Below, piece by piece: positions 42,801 through 50,347 of a stretch of DNA of 50,347 bases (the stretch's first letter is position 1; the number at the start of each line of letters is the position of its first letter). A program made the position numbers and the translations under genes. The notes beneath the pieces are model-generated. The model ran no database searches, had not been told where the DNA came from, and was given only the letters and a program-made list of their open reading frames with translations. This DNA is from an uncultured Dorea sp. (GTDB lineage: Bacteria; Bacillota; Clostridia; Lachnospirales; Lachnospiraceae): contig CAJULU010000031.1 in NCBI GenBank assembly GCA_910587575.1, positions 1 to 50,347 on the forward strand, given 5' to 3'.

Positions 42801-45800
42801 TACCCGTTCATTTGGACTTACCTATCTGTTCTTTACCGGCAAGGGCGGCTTCTATTTCGGACTGCTGAACGGCGATACTTCAAGAGCCGTACCGCAGGTG
42901 TCACGAGGCCATTTTGAGACGGTTATTGAACTTGGAATCGGAATCAGTGCGGGAGTGGGAAGGGAAATATCCATGGGGCCGTTAAAGGCCGGGGCTTATA
43001 TCATGATTGTGGCGCTCTTCCAGGGAGTGTTCGCAACCTATGTCCCAGGTGATGAGGCAGGAAACTCTTACTATTATAAAGTACAGGCAACGGCGGGGGT
43101 TACGGCCTCTGTCTATGGCTGTGTTGATTTTGCGCTGATTAAAGTGGGATTCAGTGTGAATGCTTCCTTTCTGATGGATCTGACGTTGGAACGTTATGAA
43201 CGGACGGTTCTTGCGCTGGATCTGGATATCTCGGTGGAAGCGTATATCAAGATTTTCTTTATTAAAATCAGCTTCAGCTTCCGGTTTCACTGGCAGGATA
43301 CGATGGAACTTGGCAGCAGGTCCACACCGCCCTGGGAGATTGCACAGAATGTGGATATGGGGAAAGAGGCGGCCCGGGAATATTCGGCTGAGTGGTACGA
43401 GGGAGCGGTGTTTGAGACGAAAAAGCATCTGTTTATTGATGTGATTCCTTATTTTTCGTATAATCATGTGGCCCTTGATGAGCCGCGAAGCGGTACGCCC
43501 CAGATTGCTTTCCTGGGAATGATGAACGGTTTTCAGGATCACAGCTATAAACTTCTTCAGTATGCCGGGATTGAGGATACGCCTCTGCCGGTGCTGGCGG
43601 AGGCTCTCTTAAGAAGGCTGATCCGATCGGTGCGTGTGAACGGGGAGGCTGTGGAGGAATTGGACCGGCCTTTGCTTGAATGGCTGCATGGGTTCCTGGA
43701 TTCGCCGGGTGTATATGAGACGGGATTTCAGCCGGAAATGGTGGAAGACTTTCTGCATCAGAATGTGTATCTGAATTATGCAAAAGGTGAAAATGTTTTC
43801 GGCGGGGATATTCATGGAATTCCGTTTCCACTGCCCCGGGATCTGAAACTGACCTGGTTTTCTGCGCCGGATAAGACGGAAATCTTTGATCTGTCGAAGG
43901 AGCCGGTAATAGATGCAGGATTTTTTGAACGTATGGAAGCCTATTACGGTGAATTGTATGTGGATATCAAAGCGAAGGAGAGGCTTGTGAATGAAAGGGC
44001 AGCCGACTCTGTCAGCGCATATCTGTTTACCCAGTATTTTTATATGGCAAGTAAGATTGTGCTGTCTGCCGTGATGACTAATTTTCCGGAAGAAGAGACG
44101 TTGCTGCCGCTGGATTCGCTGGTGGAGATCATCAGACAGGAACCGGTGCTGGATACGATAAGCGGTATGATTTCCCGGTTTTGTTATGGCGGAGTCAGGG
44201 GAGTCATGAATGACCAGAAAGATACCATAAGCCTGTACAGCTTTGCCTGTCAGCAGTTTGACGCCTTGTCTGGGGTGGGCTTTGCACCCAATACGGTGAT
44301 CCACAGCATGAAGATGGAGTTCTTTCCGGAGCCAGGAAAACCTGCCAGGCTGTTGGGCAGGAGGGGATATCTGAACCGCAGGGAAGAATCCGGAACCATC
44401 CTGGAATGGGAATTTAAGGCTGCAGACCTGGCCTATCCGTCGGGAACGCTGCAAATGAGCAGTACGGCTTCTTTACAGCCTTTTTATGTGCCAAGACCGC
44501 ATACCATTGAACTGAAAAATCCGAACAAAGCTGCAGGGCAGCCTTCGGTGACATTTCTGGAAGCTGCATCGCCTCTGCCGGAAGAGTTCTCTGTGGTTTT
44601 AGGGGCAGGGGAGGAGGCTGTGGACGGGATGGAGTTTACGGCAGGTACTCTGCTTCATTTGTCGGCACAGGCGGCGGGGAAGAATCTGTTCTGCATCGGA
44701 AGTATCGGTGTGGATAACATCGTCAGGCTGAATGCGCTGAAGAGGGAGACGGATCTTACGATGGAGCTATACAGGCTGACGAATCCGTTAGATTCGGACA
44801 ACTGCGGTTTTGCGCCCCTGGACGGTGAGAACGTGCTTTTATACCGTACCAATCTGTGTCTGGAGGCTGAAAAACCGTTGCTGTCCCGGGCGGCGGCAGA
44901 TCTTCCTTATGAGAACAGTGCGCTTCTTGCGGAAGGACAGGCATTTCTCAGTCTCCTTGGCGATGCGGCCCTTGTGAATTCCAAAGGTTATTATCTGCAG
45001 CTTGAACTGGATGAACCCCATGCCATACAGGACGGGGAAGTACGGCTGGTCTTGTTTGCTGCCTCGCGGCAATACCGGGATGCGGTGAAACTGTTGACGG
45101 AGTATGACCCGGAGACACAGAAGCCGACAGTGTGTACCAGTGATACTTACTATGTGCCTGCCTATGATCCGGGAACCCTGGCATTTGTACTGCCTGCGGA
45201 AACGCCGGACGATGATCTGAAGCGTGCCTTTCAGATGCTCCGTTATCAGATTGCGGGCAATGAGTATTTCCGGGAGAGCAATGAAAGCGCTCCGTTAATT
45301 GCACGGCCGGATGAACCGGGTCGGGAAAGGCAGATTTTTACGCAGATTGTGCCTGCAGGCCGTTTCGCCTGGGGGGCTTCTGAGGCGGATGCTGTTGGCT
45401 GCGTGGATTCGGTTACAGGAAGAGCCCCCGGCCAGATGGACTCAGTTACAGGAAGAGCCGTCGGCCAAACGGCCTCTGCGGATGAGAATCCTTACCGTGG
45501 GATTGTGGAGAACAGCGTGCTCTCACTTCGGTTTTCGCTGCTGGATATTCTGGGAAATGAAAGCGATGCGGGACAGGTGTTCCATATTCCTTATGGCTAT
45601 ACGGACAGGCTGGTATCCCCTGCCGTATATCCTTATACAAAATGTACCTATTATGTGGAGGACGGCGGCAGTTCGTATGATTTCTATGTGGAATTCTGTT
45701 ATAAGGAAGAATCACAGGAATCGCAGACGGATCAGAGAAAACTGGTCAGAGAGGCCTACTGGCAGCTGATGTGTGAAGACGTCCGGCTTTCCCTGTATGT

Positions 45801-47898
45801 CCTGGGGCTGGAAAAGGAACTGGATCTGGCGCCGCTTAGAAATTATCTGGAGAAAATGTATCTTGGAAACGAGACGCCTTCACCGGTTCTTTATCATGTA
45901 CAGACGCCGAAGCCTGAGGCGGACTTTCTGGCGGCGGATCTACGGATCGGATTATCAAGAAGGGAATCGCTTCTGGCAGAGAGCCTTAAGAACCGGCCTG
46001 AGGCAGAGGGAGTCTTGCGGGTGTGCCAGGAGGTCAGGGCGGATGAGGAGAAAATGAAGCAAAGCTTTCTGGCCAGGCGGGGCAGGGACGGGCAGCTGTT
46101 TCTCATTAAAAATGGCAGGATCAAGGTTTCAGATTCCGTCAGCTTTACGCTGCCGCCTCTTTGCAATAAACTGATCCAGCTTAATGATATCCAGGTTCTG
46201 GATATGGATGGGAATGAGAGGGTTGAAAGTTTCCATGATATTGATCTGGAAGTATGGGCGGATTACTTTCTGTATGATTTTGAGAATTTCGTGGCTCCCG
46301 GCTCTGTCTACAGCCGGAACAGGAGGCTTTTAGAGGACTTGCTGCAGGTGAAAAAGAGGTTGGCTGCCAGGATTTCCAGGCATGTGACTTCGATAACAGA
46401 AAAGAAGGCAGAGAAATCCTGCTATGAGAAGGCAGAGGCATTTTATGAAAATGAGATGCTGCGCAATCTGTATTACGGCAGAAAACTGGATGCAGTCTGT
46501 CTGTTACTGCCGGAACAGGGCAGCTTTCGGCCCGGGGAAGGAAATGCACTTTGCTTCAGCGTAAAGGAGGAGAGCGGGGATATCACCGTAAAGGCCGGGA
46601 AAATGGAACAGGACGGCCTGACTGCACTGGGGATCCGGGCCAGGGATATTAGGGGAAGTATGAGGCTTCGTACGTCTGTAAAGCTGTCGGTGACAGATAT
46701 TGAGGTGACCGGTGATGAGCAGTATGAATATCTTACGCTGTTAAAAAGTGCGGAACAAGACTTTGATTTTAACTGTGCATTGCCTTACAAACGGTTTCCT
46801 GGCATGCCGGTTCTGATAGAACAGGATTATCGGATATCCGGCAGCAGGCAGGACTATTTCGGATATAGTTATCATCTGACGTGTTCCCATGAAGCGGCAG
46901 ACCAGGATCTGATTACTGTCAGGCTGGTGATGGAGCTGGCAGACAGGAAATCTTATGACAGACTGGGACTGCCGGAGGCGCTGGCGCAGTATATGAGCCT
47001 TCGGGAAGGGTTCCTTGCAGCTGGGGAGGGGGATCAGAAGGCTCAGAATATGCTGCTTTTTACATGCCAGAGGATTCTGGAGAGCTGGGATATTCTGGAA
47101 TCTGTGAAAAGATCGGAAAATGCCCGCTGTCATTTCCTTACTTTTTCTATGGATCAGCGTAAAAGATGTCTGTACCTTGTGGATACGGATCTGGAGCCGG
47201 AGCGGATTGAAATCCAGATGCAAAAGGAAGACGGAGAGTTTGTGCTTCTAAAACAGCAAGGGGAAAGGTGTGTTCCTGGGTATACCCGGGGAGAAACCGT
47301 GCTGCATACTTTGCAGACGGGTGGACTTCGTTCAATCAGGTATAAGATTCCGGATGCGGTGTTGGCAGAACCCTATGTGTTTGCCTTCAGGTTTCATGGC
47401 TTTGAGGTAAAGAAGCAGAGCAGTATCAACAGCTATGTATCGGTGAAACGCAACCAGAATATTGAGGATATCCGGCCGTGCTTTGTGTATGAGACGGAGG
47501 AGGCTTCATTTCCGGAACCTGTTTCGCCTTTCATCTGGAACCATGAAACGATCCGGCTTGGTGAATTTGAACGGGCTCATTTTATCGAAAAGCTTCGGGA
47601 ACTGGGGGAGGGCTTCGGAGGAGTGAAACTGGAGATTTACTGTGGAATCCGTGTGAGCCGGGACGGCCTTACGGCGCTGTATTCGTATCTGCCGATGTTC
47701 TATGTTCCGTGGGCCGCCTGGGAAGAAATGGAGGATGTGACGGTGCAGCTGTATGAGAAAGTACAGGCGTGGATGGACAGTCGTTTCCAGAAAATAAGAG
47801 AAGGTACGGTAGTGCGGGTGAATATGTCTTTCTATAACGGCGGCGCAGGGAGGAGGAATGTGGCAGAGTTTACATCTCTTGTTTTTGACAAGAGCTGA
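39853..47898 (+). CDS. Giant beta-rich protein (2681 aa), possibly DUF6603-like
   Basis: One uninterrupted frame of 2681 codons. The first 1150 residues are dominated by regular alternating strands, for example LGEIALSIYTNGNFKIDLGFPYN, FFTGKGGFYFGLLNGDTSR, MGPLKAGAYIMIVALFQGVF, and ALIKVGFSVNASFLMDLTLERY. From memory this recalls DUF6603-type large proteins, but I could not check it. The C-terminal half is more mixed, with an 11-residue duplication (DSVTGRAPGQM / DSVTGRAVGQT near residue 1852). There is no signal peptide; the hydrophobic strands could line a groove or barrel rather than cross a membrane. ATG 39853 is preferred because AAGGAG lies 6 bases upstream; ATG 39826 is only 1 base from a GGAG. 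It ends at a strong terminator. Confidence 0.75.
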   Translation: MADIKEFYSHICKMAGSGVVVLDGGKPYDLSPLLNQLRLPEIRIQEPAVSPLSIDGRFELTGGFELTGGAGSGRPAKYHCHLQFTGNGDRTDCVLAAEYEPPEGTLLGDLYPPARARIAENFYVRPVDVFENTYVNFVCITGDTRKAGEEAGLSLTLYYTEECPLYQLYEYFIPQAMEEIRFEGTAGNPFGDTEYILQASYHKSVSLPFLEGDVAVNELQLILWSHVEDLYALNTEEDTKPAPSMCRLELGMRLPLLALSGREATLSYCLFGHSQSFFLKCSFGERGLSPGDAFRLIAGLTGKQETAELPEWIDTDSLTLKGMTLRFEKDICAKRHDRTARERTDVFSVEAPSAGGLFIGGAFYFNLNLPSLPIPFFDRTEGSGAQVQLSVQWDSLDIGGQLTMYVGFRALWRRHRILLNIDIPSLYFRGEYAYLPASLEEGEPNNIFPGFLDLAVSDIRLSGSVRNNTYLLDIDLVNNGAHHLPVGKALFQIEYIMGSAAYAPDGVTLSLELGITLFTAYFSLYAKYARSKEEQLLTIRGGLKEEFRLSNLIALITGREMDCNEMDFAVKELEFSYVTVLPGEEKDGAAPLYAEDSLGTVREFSFLCAIEFSWTSGSIGSTFHMQYKNPADTDENQLADGGEYTYKISAQLVLLDYFLFAASCTVLVTGGEYTFENFEFRTKIRTVEVIATYADAEKNLTFTILNFNMGELLEGLISLFHPDHNWYLPWPFTILKQITIKELEVLVDTKNETIKARLMIRFKLLFLEVEFIELYYDHRNEDFWVNIKVNTEVGAGNEQRMADSGDLLNLNLLKDLFPSIEGMGSRLLDIRYLAVGQHIDVEIPANFDEAQFPAVVENMKKGIKKSGRPSLNADNNWVFALQFQLIKAIDVTILMCDPGFYGAELSISKGSEFTDSLAGLKVTVLYSKINETIGMFHAKLTLPEVFRVIDLGAVQIRLGEIALSIYTNGNFKIDLGFPYNKEFTRSFGLTYLFFTGKGGFYFGLLNGDTSRAVPQVSRGHFETVIELGIGISAGVGREISMGPLKAGAYIMIVALFQGVFATYVPGDEAGNSYYYKVQATAGVTASVYGCVDFALIKVGFSVNASFLMDLTLERYERTVLALDLDISVEAYIKIFFIKISFSFRFHWQDTMELGSRSTPPWEIAQNVDMGKEAAREYSAEWYEGAVFETKKHLFIDVIPYFSYNHVALDEPRSGTPQIAFLGMMNGFQDHSYKLLQYAGIEDTPLPVLAEALLRRLIRSVRVNGEAVEELDRPLLEWLHGFLDSPGVYETGFQPEMVEDFLHQNVYLNYAKGENVFGGDIHGIPFPLPRDLKLTWFSAPDKTEIFDLSKEPVIDAGFFERMEAYYGELYVDIKAKERLVNERAADSVSAYLFTQYFYMASKIVLSAVMTNFPEEETLLPLDSLVEIIRQEPVLDTISGMISRFCYGGVRGVMNDQKDTISLYSFACQQFDALSGVGFAPNTVIHSMKMEFFPEPGKPARLLGRRGYLNRREESGTILEWEFKAADLAYPSGTLQMSSTASLQPFYVPRPHTIELKNPNKAAGQPSVTFLEAASPLPEEFSVVLGAGEEAVDGMEFTAGTLLHLSAQAAGKNLFCIGSIGVDNIVRLNALKRETDLTMELYRLTNPLDSDNCGFAPLDGENVLLYRTNLCLEAEKPLLSRAAADLPYENSALLAEGQAFLSLLGDAALVNSKGYYLQLELDEPHAIQDGEVRLVLFAASRQYRDAVKLLTEYDPETQKPTVCTSDTYYVPAYDPGTLAFVLPAETPDDDLKRAFQMLRYQIAGNEYFRESNESAPLIARPDEPGRERQIFTQIVPAGRFAWGASEADAVGCVDSVTGRAPGQMDSVTGRAVGQTASADENPYRGIVENSVLSLRFSLLDILGNESDAGQVFHIPYGYTDRLVSPAVYPYTKCTYYVEDGGSSYDFYVEFCYKEESQESQTDQRKLVREAYWQLMCEDVRLSLYVLGLEKELDLAPLRNYLEKMYLGNETPSPVLYHVQTPKPEADFLAADLRIGLSRRESLLAESLKNRPEAEGVLRVCQEVRADEEKMKQSFLARRGRDGQLFLIKNGRIKVSDSVSFTLPPLCNKLIQLNDIQVLDMDGNERVESFHDIDLEVWADYFLYDFENFVAPGSVYSRNRRLLEDLLQVKKRLAARISRHVTSITEKKAEKSCYEKAEAFYENEMLRNLYYGRKLDAVCLLLPEQGSFRPGEGNALCFSVKEESGDITVKAGKMEQDGLTALGIRARDIRGSMRLRTSVKLSVTDIEVTGDEQYEYLTLLKSAEQDFDFNCALPYKRFPGMPVLIEQDYRISGSRQDYFGYSYHLTCSHEAADQDLITVRLVMELADRKSYDRLGLPEALAQYMSLREGFLAAGEGDQKAQNMLLFTCQRILESWDILESVKRSENARCHFLTFSMDQRKRCLYLVDTDLEPERIEIQMQKEDGEFVLLKQQGERCVPGYTRGETVLHTLQTGGLRSIRYKIPDAVLAEPYVFAFRFHGFEVKKQSSINSYVSVKRNQNIEDIRPCFVYETEEASFPEPVSPFIWNHETIRLGEFERAHFIEKLRELGEGFGGVKLEIYCGIRVSRDGLTALYSYLPMFYVPWAAWEEMEDVTVQLYEKVQAWMDSRFQKIREGTVVRVNMSFYNGGAGRRNVAEFTSLVFDKS
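45406..45471. repeat. Two 33-bp direct repeats inside the giant gene
   Basis: GATTCGGTTACAGGAAGAGCC (45406) recurs at 45439 with two changes, a period of 33 bases. It encodes two 11-residue units and stays in frame. Confidence 0.75.
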
Positions 47899-47917
47899 TC
47901 ATTGTGAAAATTCATTG

Positions 47918-47975
47918 TTATGGGGTGTGGGAAGGAATCGGTTCAGACGTTTCCTGACAGCCCCATAATTTTTTT
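47918..47975 (+). terminator. Strong rho-independent terminator of the giant-protein operon
   Basis: TTATGGGG (47918-47925) pairs with CCCCATAA (47961-47968) and an inner GGAA/TTCC extends the stem; a T7 run follows at 47969-47975, 20 bases after the stop of the giant gene. Confidence 0.85.
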
Positions 47976-48155
47976 CTGTATATCTTTCTTTTCATTCTCT
48001 GAAATATCATAAAGTATCTGGAGTTCTGTAAATATCATATGCATATATCCTGGTCAAAATGCTGGTTTGAAGATTTTTTTTAATTAAATGTGTCATAATG
48101 CCACGCCGTTTCTCTTCTTATATAATCATTAGAAAAAAGAGAGGAATGATTACAA

Positions 48156-49130
48156 ATGAGAAAACATCAGAAATTGGAGACAATCGTACCACAGTGGCTG
48201 GAGAATTCGAAGATGCGTGTAAAGGAGTCTACCTATGTGAAGTATGTGAACCTGACGTCCAACCACATTCTGCCGCTGCTTGGCGATCTTGAGGCAGAGA
48301 AGCTGACCACAGACCGGATTGAGCAGTTTATCCAGAGCCGGCTGGAGGCCGGAAATAAGCAGGGCAGGGGCATGGCGGAGAAGTCGGTGAAGGACCTGCT
48401 CATTGTGCTGAAGGACATCTGCCGGTATGCGGCCCTTTATGATGTGAATATTCCGTGCCGTTTTGAACTGATCCGCATAAGGAACAATGAAAATGAAATC
48501 CAGATTCTGGATAAACAGACCCAGCTTCGTCTGGAACGTTTTCTTATGAGAGACGTCTATAATCTGCGAAAGACGGGGATTCTGCTCAGCCTGTGCATGG
48601 GGCTTCGCCTGGGGGAAATCTGTGCGCTGAGAAAAGGACAGATTTTATATAAGGAAGGGATATTGCAGGTGCGGTCCACGATGCAGAGAATCCAGAATTT
48701 TAATGCTGAGGTTGACTGGAAGGGCAGGGAGAACCGGAAGACCAGGGTGATCATCACTTCTCCGAAGAGCGCCTGTTCTGTAAGGGATATTCCGATGCCG
48801 GGATTTATGATTGACCGTCTGCAGAGACTGAAGACTTCGGATGATGATGTGTTTGTGCTGACTGGTACTTCCAGAAAGTTTATTGAGCCAAGGACGTATG
48901 AGAATGTTTTTAAGAGATATCTGATGGAATGCAATATGGAGATCGTGAATTTCCATGCGCTCCGGCATACATTTGCCACCAGGTGTATAGAAAAGGGGTG
49001 TGATGTCAAGACTCTCAGTGAGATCCTGGGACATGCGAATGTAAACATTACTCTGAACCGGTATGTGCATTCTTCCATGGAACAGAAACGGAAATGGATG
49101 AGTGAGATGACACTGGGAGTCATGTACTAA
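48156..49130 (+). CDS. Tyrosine recombinase / phage-type integrase
   Basis: This 324-residue site-specific recombinase has an N-terminal SAM-like DNA-binding domain (YVKYVNLTSNHILPLLGDLEAEKLT) and a C-terminal catalytic domain with all key residues. They are Arg151 in GLRLGEICAL, His267-x-x-Arg270 in HALRHTFATR, His293 in LGHANVNITL and Tyr303 in NRYVH. It is complete and of usual length. GAGAGGA precedes the ATG, and a TATAAT-like -10 lies at 48121-48126. It stands alone between the terminator of the giant-protein operon and the rpsL promoter, at the edge of the accessory region, and is a likely agent of island integration or local inversion. No excisionase or att repeats were identified. 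Confidence 0.93.
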   Translation: MRKHQKLETIVPQWLENSKMRVKESTYVKYVNLTSNHILPLLGDLEAEKLTTDRIEQFIQSRLEAGNKQGRGMAEKSVKDLLIVLKDICRYAALYDVNIPCRFELIRIRNNENEIQILDKQTQLRLERFLMRDVYNLRKTGILLSLCMGLRLGEICALRKGQILYKEGILQVRSTMQRIQNFNAEVDWKGRENRKTRVIITSPKSACSVRDIPMPGFMIDRLQRLKTSDDDVFVLTGTSRKFIEPRTYENVFKRYLMECNMEIVNFHALRHTFATRCIEKGCDVKTLSEILGHANVNITLNRYVHSSMEQKRKWMSEMTLGVMY

Positions 49131-49178
49131 AAACCGGGAAATTCGCTGTAAAAAAGCGGAAAAACCAGGAAAAACCCC

Positions 49179-49207
49179 TTGACAAGGGGGAACATTCGTA
49201 ATAAACT
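49179..49207 (+). promoter_or_regulatory. Predicted sigma-A promoter of rpsL
   Basis: TTGACA (49179-49184) is a perfect -35, and TAAACT (49202-49207) is the -10, with a 17-base spacer. It lies 113 bases before the rpsL start, as expected for the str operon's own promoter. Confidence 0.75.
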
Positions 49208-49213
49208 AATTTA

Positions 49214-49270
49214 GCGTGCATCGTGATGCATTGATATTGATGCAGATGCATTTTTAAAGAAACAGCACGC
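49214..49270 (+). promoter_or_regulatory. Structured rpsL leader
   Basis: GCGTGC (49214-49219) pairs with GCACGC (49265-49270) and encloses two smaller inverted repeats built from TGCATC/GATGCA words, ending in ATGCATTTTT. The leader between promoter and rpsL could fold into a multi-stem element, possibly for ribosomal-protein autoregulation or attenuation. Confidence 0.45.
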
Positions 49271-49319
49271 AGTTTGGCAACAGAGTGCAACTTATTATAA
49301 TCGTAGGAGGTGAAAGAGA

Positions 49320-49742
49320 ATGCCAACATTTAACCAGTTAGTAAAGAAAGGCCGTCAGACATCTGTAAAGAAGTCTACAGCTCCAGCACTGCAGAAAGGG
49401 TATAACTCTTTAAGGAAGAGAAGTACGGATGCGTCCGCTCCTCAGAAGAGAGGGGTATGTACCGCAGTTAAGACAGCCACACCTAAGAAGCCTAATTCAG
49501 CGCTTCGTAAGATCGCCAGAGTACGTCTGTCCAACGGTATCGAGGTAACAAGCTATATTCCGGGAGAAGGCCACAACCTTCAGGAGCATAGTGTTGTTCT
49601 GATCCGCGGCGGAAGGGTAAAAGACCTTCCAGGTACAAGATACCATATCGTCAGAGGTACGCTTGATACGGCGGGTGTCGCTAAGAGAAGGCAGGCACGT
49701 TCTAAATACGGCGCCAAGAGGCCGAAAGACGCTAAAAAGTAA
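49320..49742 (+). CDS. rpsL: 30S ribosomal protein S12
   Basis: This complete 140-residue S12 reads MPTFNQLVKKGRQ at the start and GARCH-type conserved blocks such as TPKKPNSALRKIARVRLSNG, YIPGEGHNLQEHSVVLIRGGRVKDLPG and RYHIVRGTLD. The PKKPNS stretch holds the decoding-centre lysine altered in streptomycin-resistant mutants; it is wild type (Lys) here. S12 sits at the 30S decoding site. TAGGAGGTG precedes the ATG. It is the first gene of the str operon, followed by rpsG. Confidence 0.98.
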   Translation: MPTFNQLVKKGRQTSVKKSTAPALQKGYNSLRKRSTDASAPQKRGVCTAVKTATPKKPNSALRKIARVRLSNGIEVTSYIPGEGHNLQEHSVVLIRGGRVKDLPGTRYHIVRGTLDTAGVAKRRQARSKYGAKRPKDAKK

Positions 49743-49896
49743 GAATTTTAAGTAGTCACAAACAGAACTATGATTAAGTAAGTTGCAAGGATATAGATTG
49801 CACTACACAGTATCATTAGAAAGACACATGTGAGTACCGATGAATTAATCAGTGCATTTATGAAAAAGCACAATTATGTTTAAGGAGGGAAGGACC

Positions 49897-50347
49897 GTGC
49901 CACGTAAAGGACATACCCAGAAGAGAGATGTATTAGCAGATCCGTTGTACAACAATAAAGTGGTTACAAAGCTGATTAACAACATCATGTTAGACGGTAA
50001 GAAAGGTGTAGCGCAGAAGATTGTATACGGAGCGTTTGACAGAGTTGCAGAAAAATCCGATAAGCCGGCAATCGAAGTATTCGAAGAGGCAATGAGCAAC
50101 ATCATGCCTGTACTGGAGGTTAAGGCAAGACGTATCGGCGGAGCAACCTACCAGGTGCCGATCGAAGTAAGAGCTGACAGAAGACAGGCTCTGGCGCTTC
50201 GCTGGCTGACATTGTATTCACGCAAGAGAGGCGAGAAGACGATGGAAGAAAGATTGGCGAACGAGATTCTTGATGCATCCAACAACACAGGCGCATCTGT
50301 GAAGAAGAAGGAAGATATGCACAAGATGGCTGAGGCAAATAAGGCAT
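49897..50347 (+). CDS. rpsG: 30S ribosomal protein S7, 3' end cut by the window
   Basis: The first 150 codons of S7, beginning at GTG 49897 (PRKGHTQKRDVLADPLYNN) after AAGGAGGG, with the conserved GGATYQVPIEVRADRRQALALRW and ANEILDAS blocks. S7 nucleates assembly of the 30S head and binds 16S rRNA. The gene runs off the right edge with only a few codons missing. The 154-base gap after rpsL holds no clear gene or hairpin. Confidence 0.97.
   Translation, partial: MPRKGHTQKRDVLADPLYNNKVVTKLINNIMLDGKKGVAQKIVYGAFDRVAEKSDKPAIEVFEEAMSNIMPVLEVKARRIGGATYQVPIEVRADRRQALALRWLTLYSRKRGEKTMEERLANEILDASNNTGASVKKKEDMHKMAEANKA

Noticed and set aside
40921..44454. Several long minus-strand frames opposite the giant gene
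   Set aside because: They are typical anti-sense shadows of a GC-richer gene with biased third positions; none has a start signal or family resemblance.
48037..48046. ATATGCATAT upstream of the integrase as a second operator of the RADAR regulator
   Set aside because: A 10-bp AT-rich palindrome is common by chance and it lacks the rest of the 18-bp site at 17464-17481.

Overview
The window looks like a chromosomal segment of a Gram-positive gut Clostridia, most likely a Lachnospiraceae. It ends in the start of the str operon (rpsL, rpsG), ribosome binding sites are strong AGGAGG types, and promoters are sigma-A type with 17-bp spacers. No rRNA, tRNA or CRISPR array was seen. Almost everything upstream of rpsL is accessory DNA: a long variable island whose right edge carries a tyrosine recombinase. 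Base composition falls into blocks: the left 16 kb is very AT-rich, the middle intermediate and the 32-48 kb block clearly GC-richer, which suggests separate origins.

Region 1 (1-16053) is the downstream part of a surface polysaccharide (capsule or exopolysaccharide) operon read rightward. It holds a TupA-like ATP-grasp remnant, a class III aminotransferase, a CapA-type protein fused to a family 2 glycosyltransferase, a second paralogous glycosyltransferase, a DHHW/MBOAT acylation pair, a WbsX-type protein, a pyruvyltransferase, an F420-hydrogenase-beta-like iron-sulfur protein, an SGNH-like protein, an SDR, a broken SDR paralogue, a Wzx-like flippase and a hexapeptide acetyltransferase. Three poly-G tracts (G11, G10, G10) and a (GTT)7 repeat lie in it. 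Two of the G tracts are inside open reading frames, where a 1-base slip would truncate the protein, so phase variation of the glycan is likely.

Region 2 (16129-17378) is a small GTPase gene whose C-terminal membrane part is frameshifted.

Region 3 (17388-25958) is a tight five-gene operon: an HTH regulator, a TPR protein, a KAP-like ATPase matching RdrA, a large adenosine deaminase matching RdrB, and a two-TM plus beta-barrel protein resembling the CBASS receptor Cap15. It is read here as a RADAR-type anti-phage locus with unusual accessory genes.

Region 4 (26062-31778) is a patchwork: a leftward AAA-ATPase/PD-(D/E)XK gene and a truncated relative of it, a RelA/SpoT-domain gene with two small followers, a UDP-glucuronate-epimerase-like gene and a SLATT-like two-TM protein. 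Two copies of a promoter-plus-terminator-like hairpin stand in front of the RelA/SpoT cassette and the region 5 operon.

Region 5 (31903-47898) is a 16-kb operon of five genes: a Hint-domain protein, two large beta-rich proteins, a ComEC-like metallo-beta-lactamase hydrolase and a 2681-residue beta-rich giant, none with an obvious signal peptide. It ends at a strong terminator. I do not recognise it as a characterised system, and it is the best candidate here for something undescribed.

Region 6 (48156-50347) is the tyrosine recombinase, the rpsL promoter and leader, rpsL, and the first part of rpsG. No stretch over 300 bases lacks a gene.
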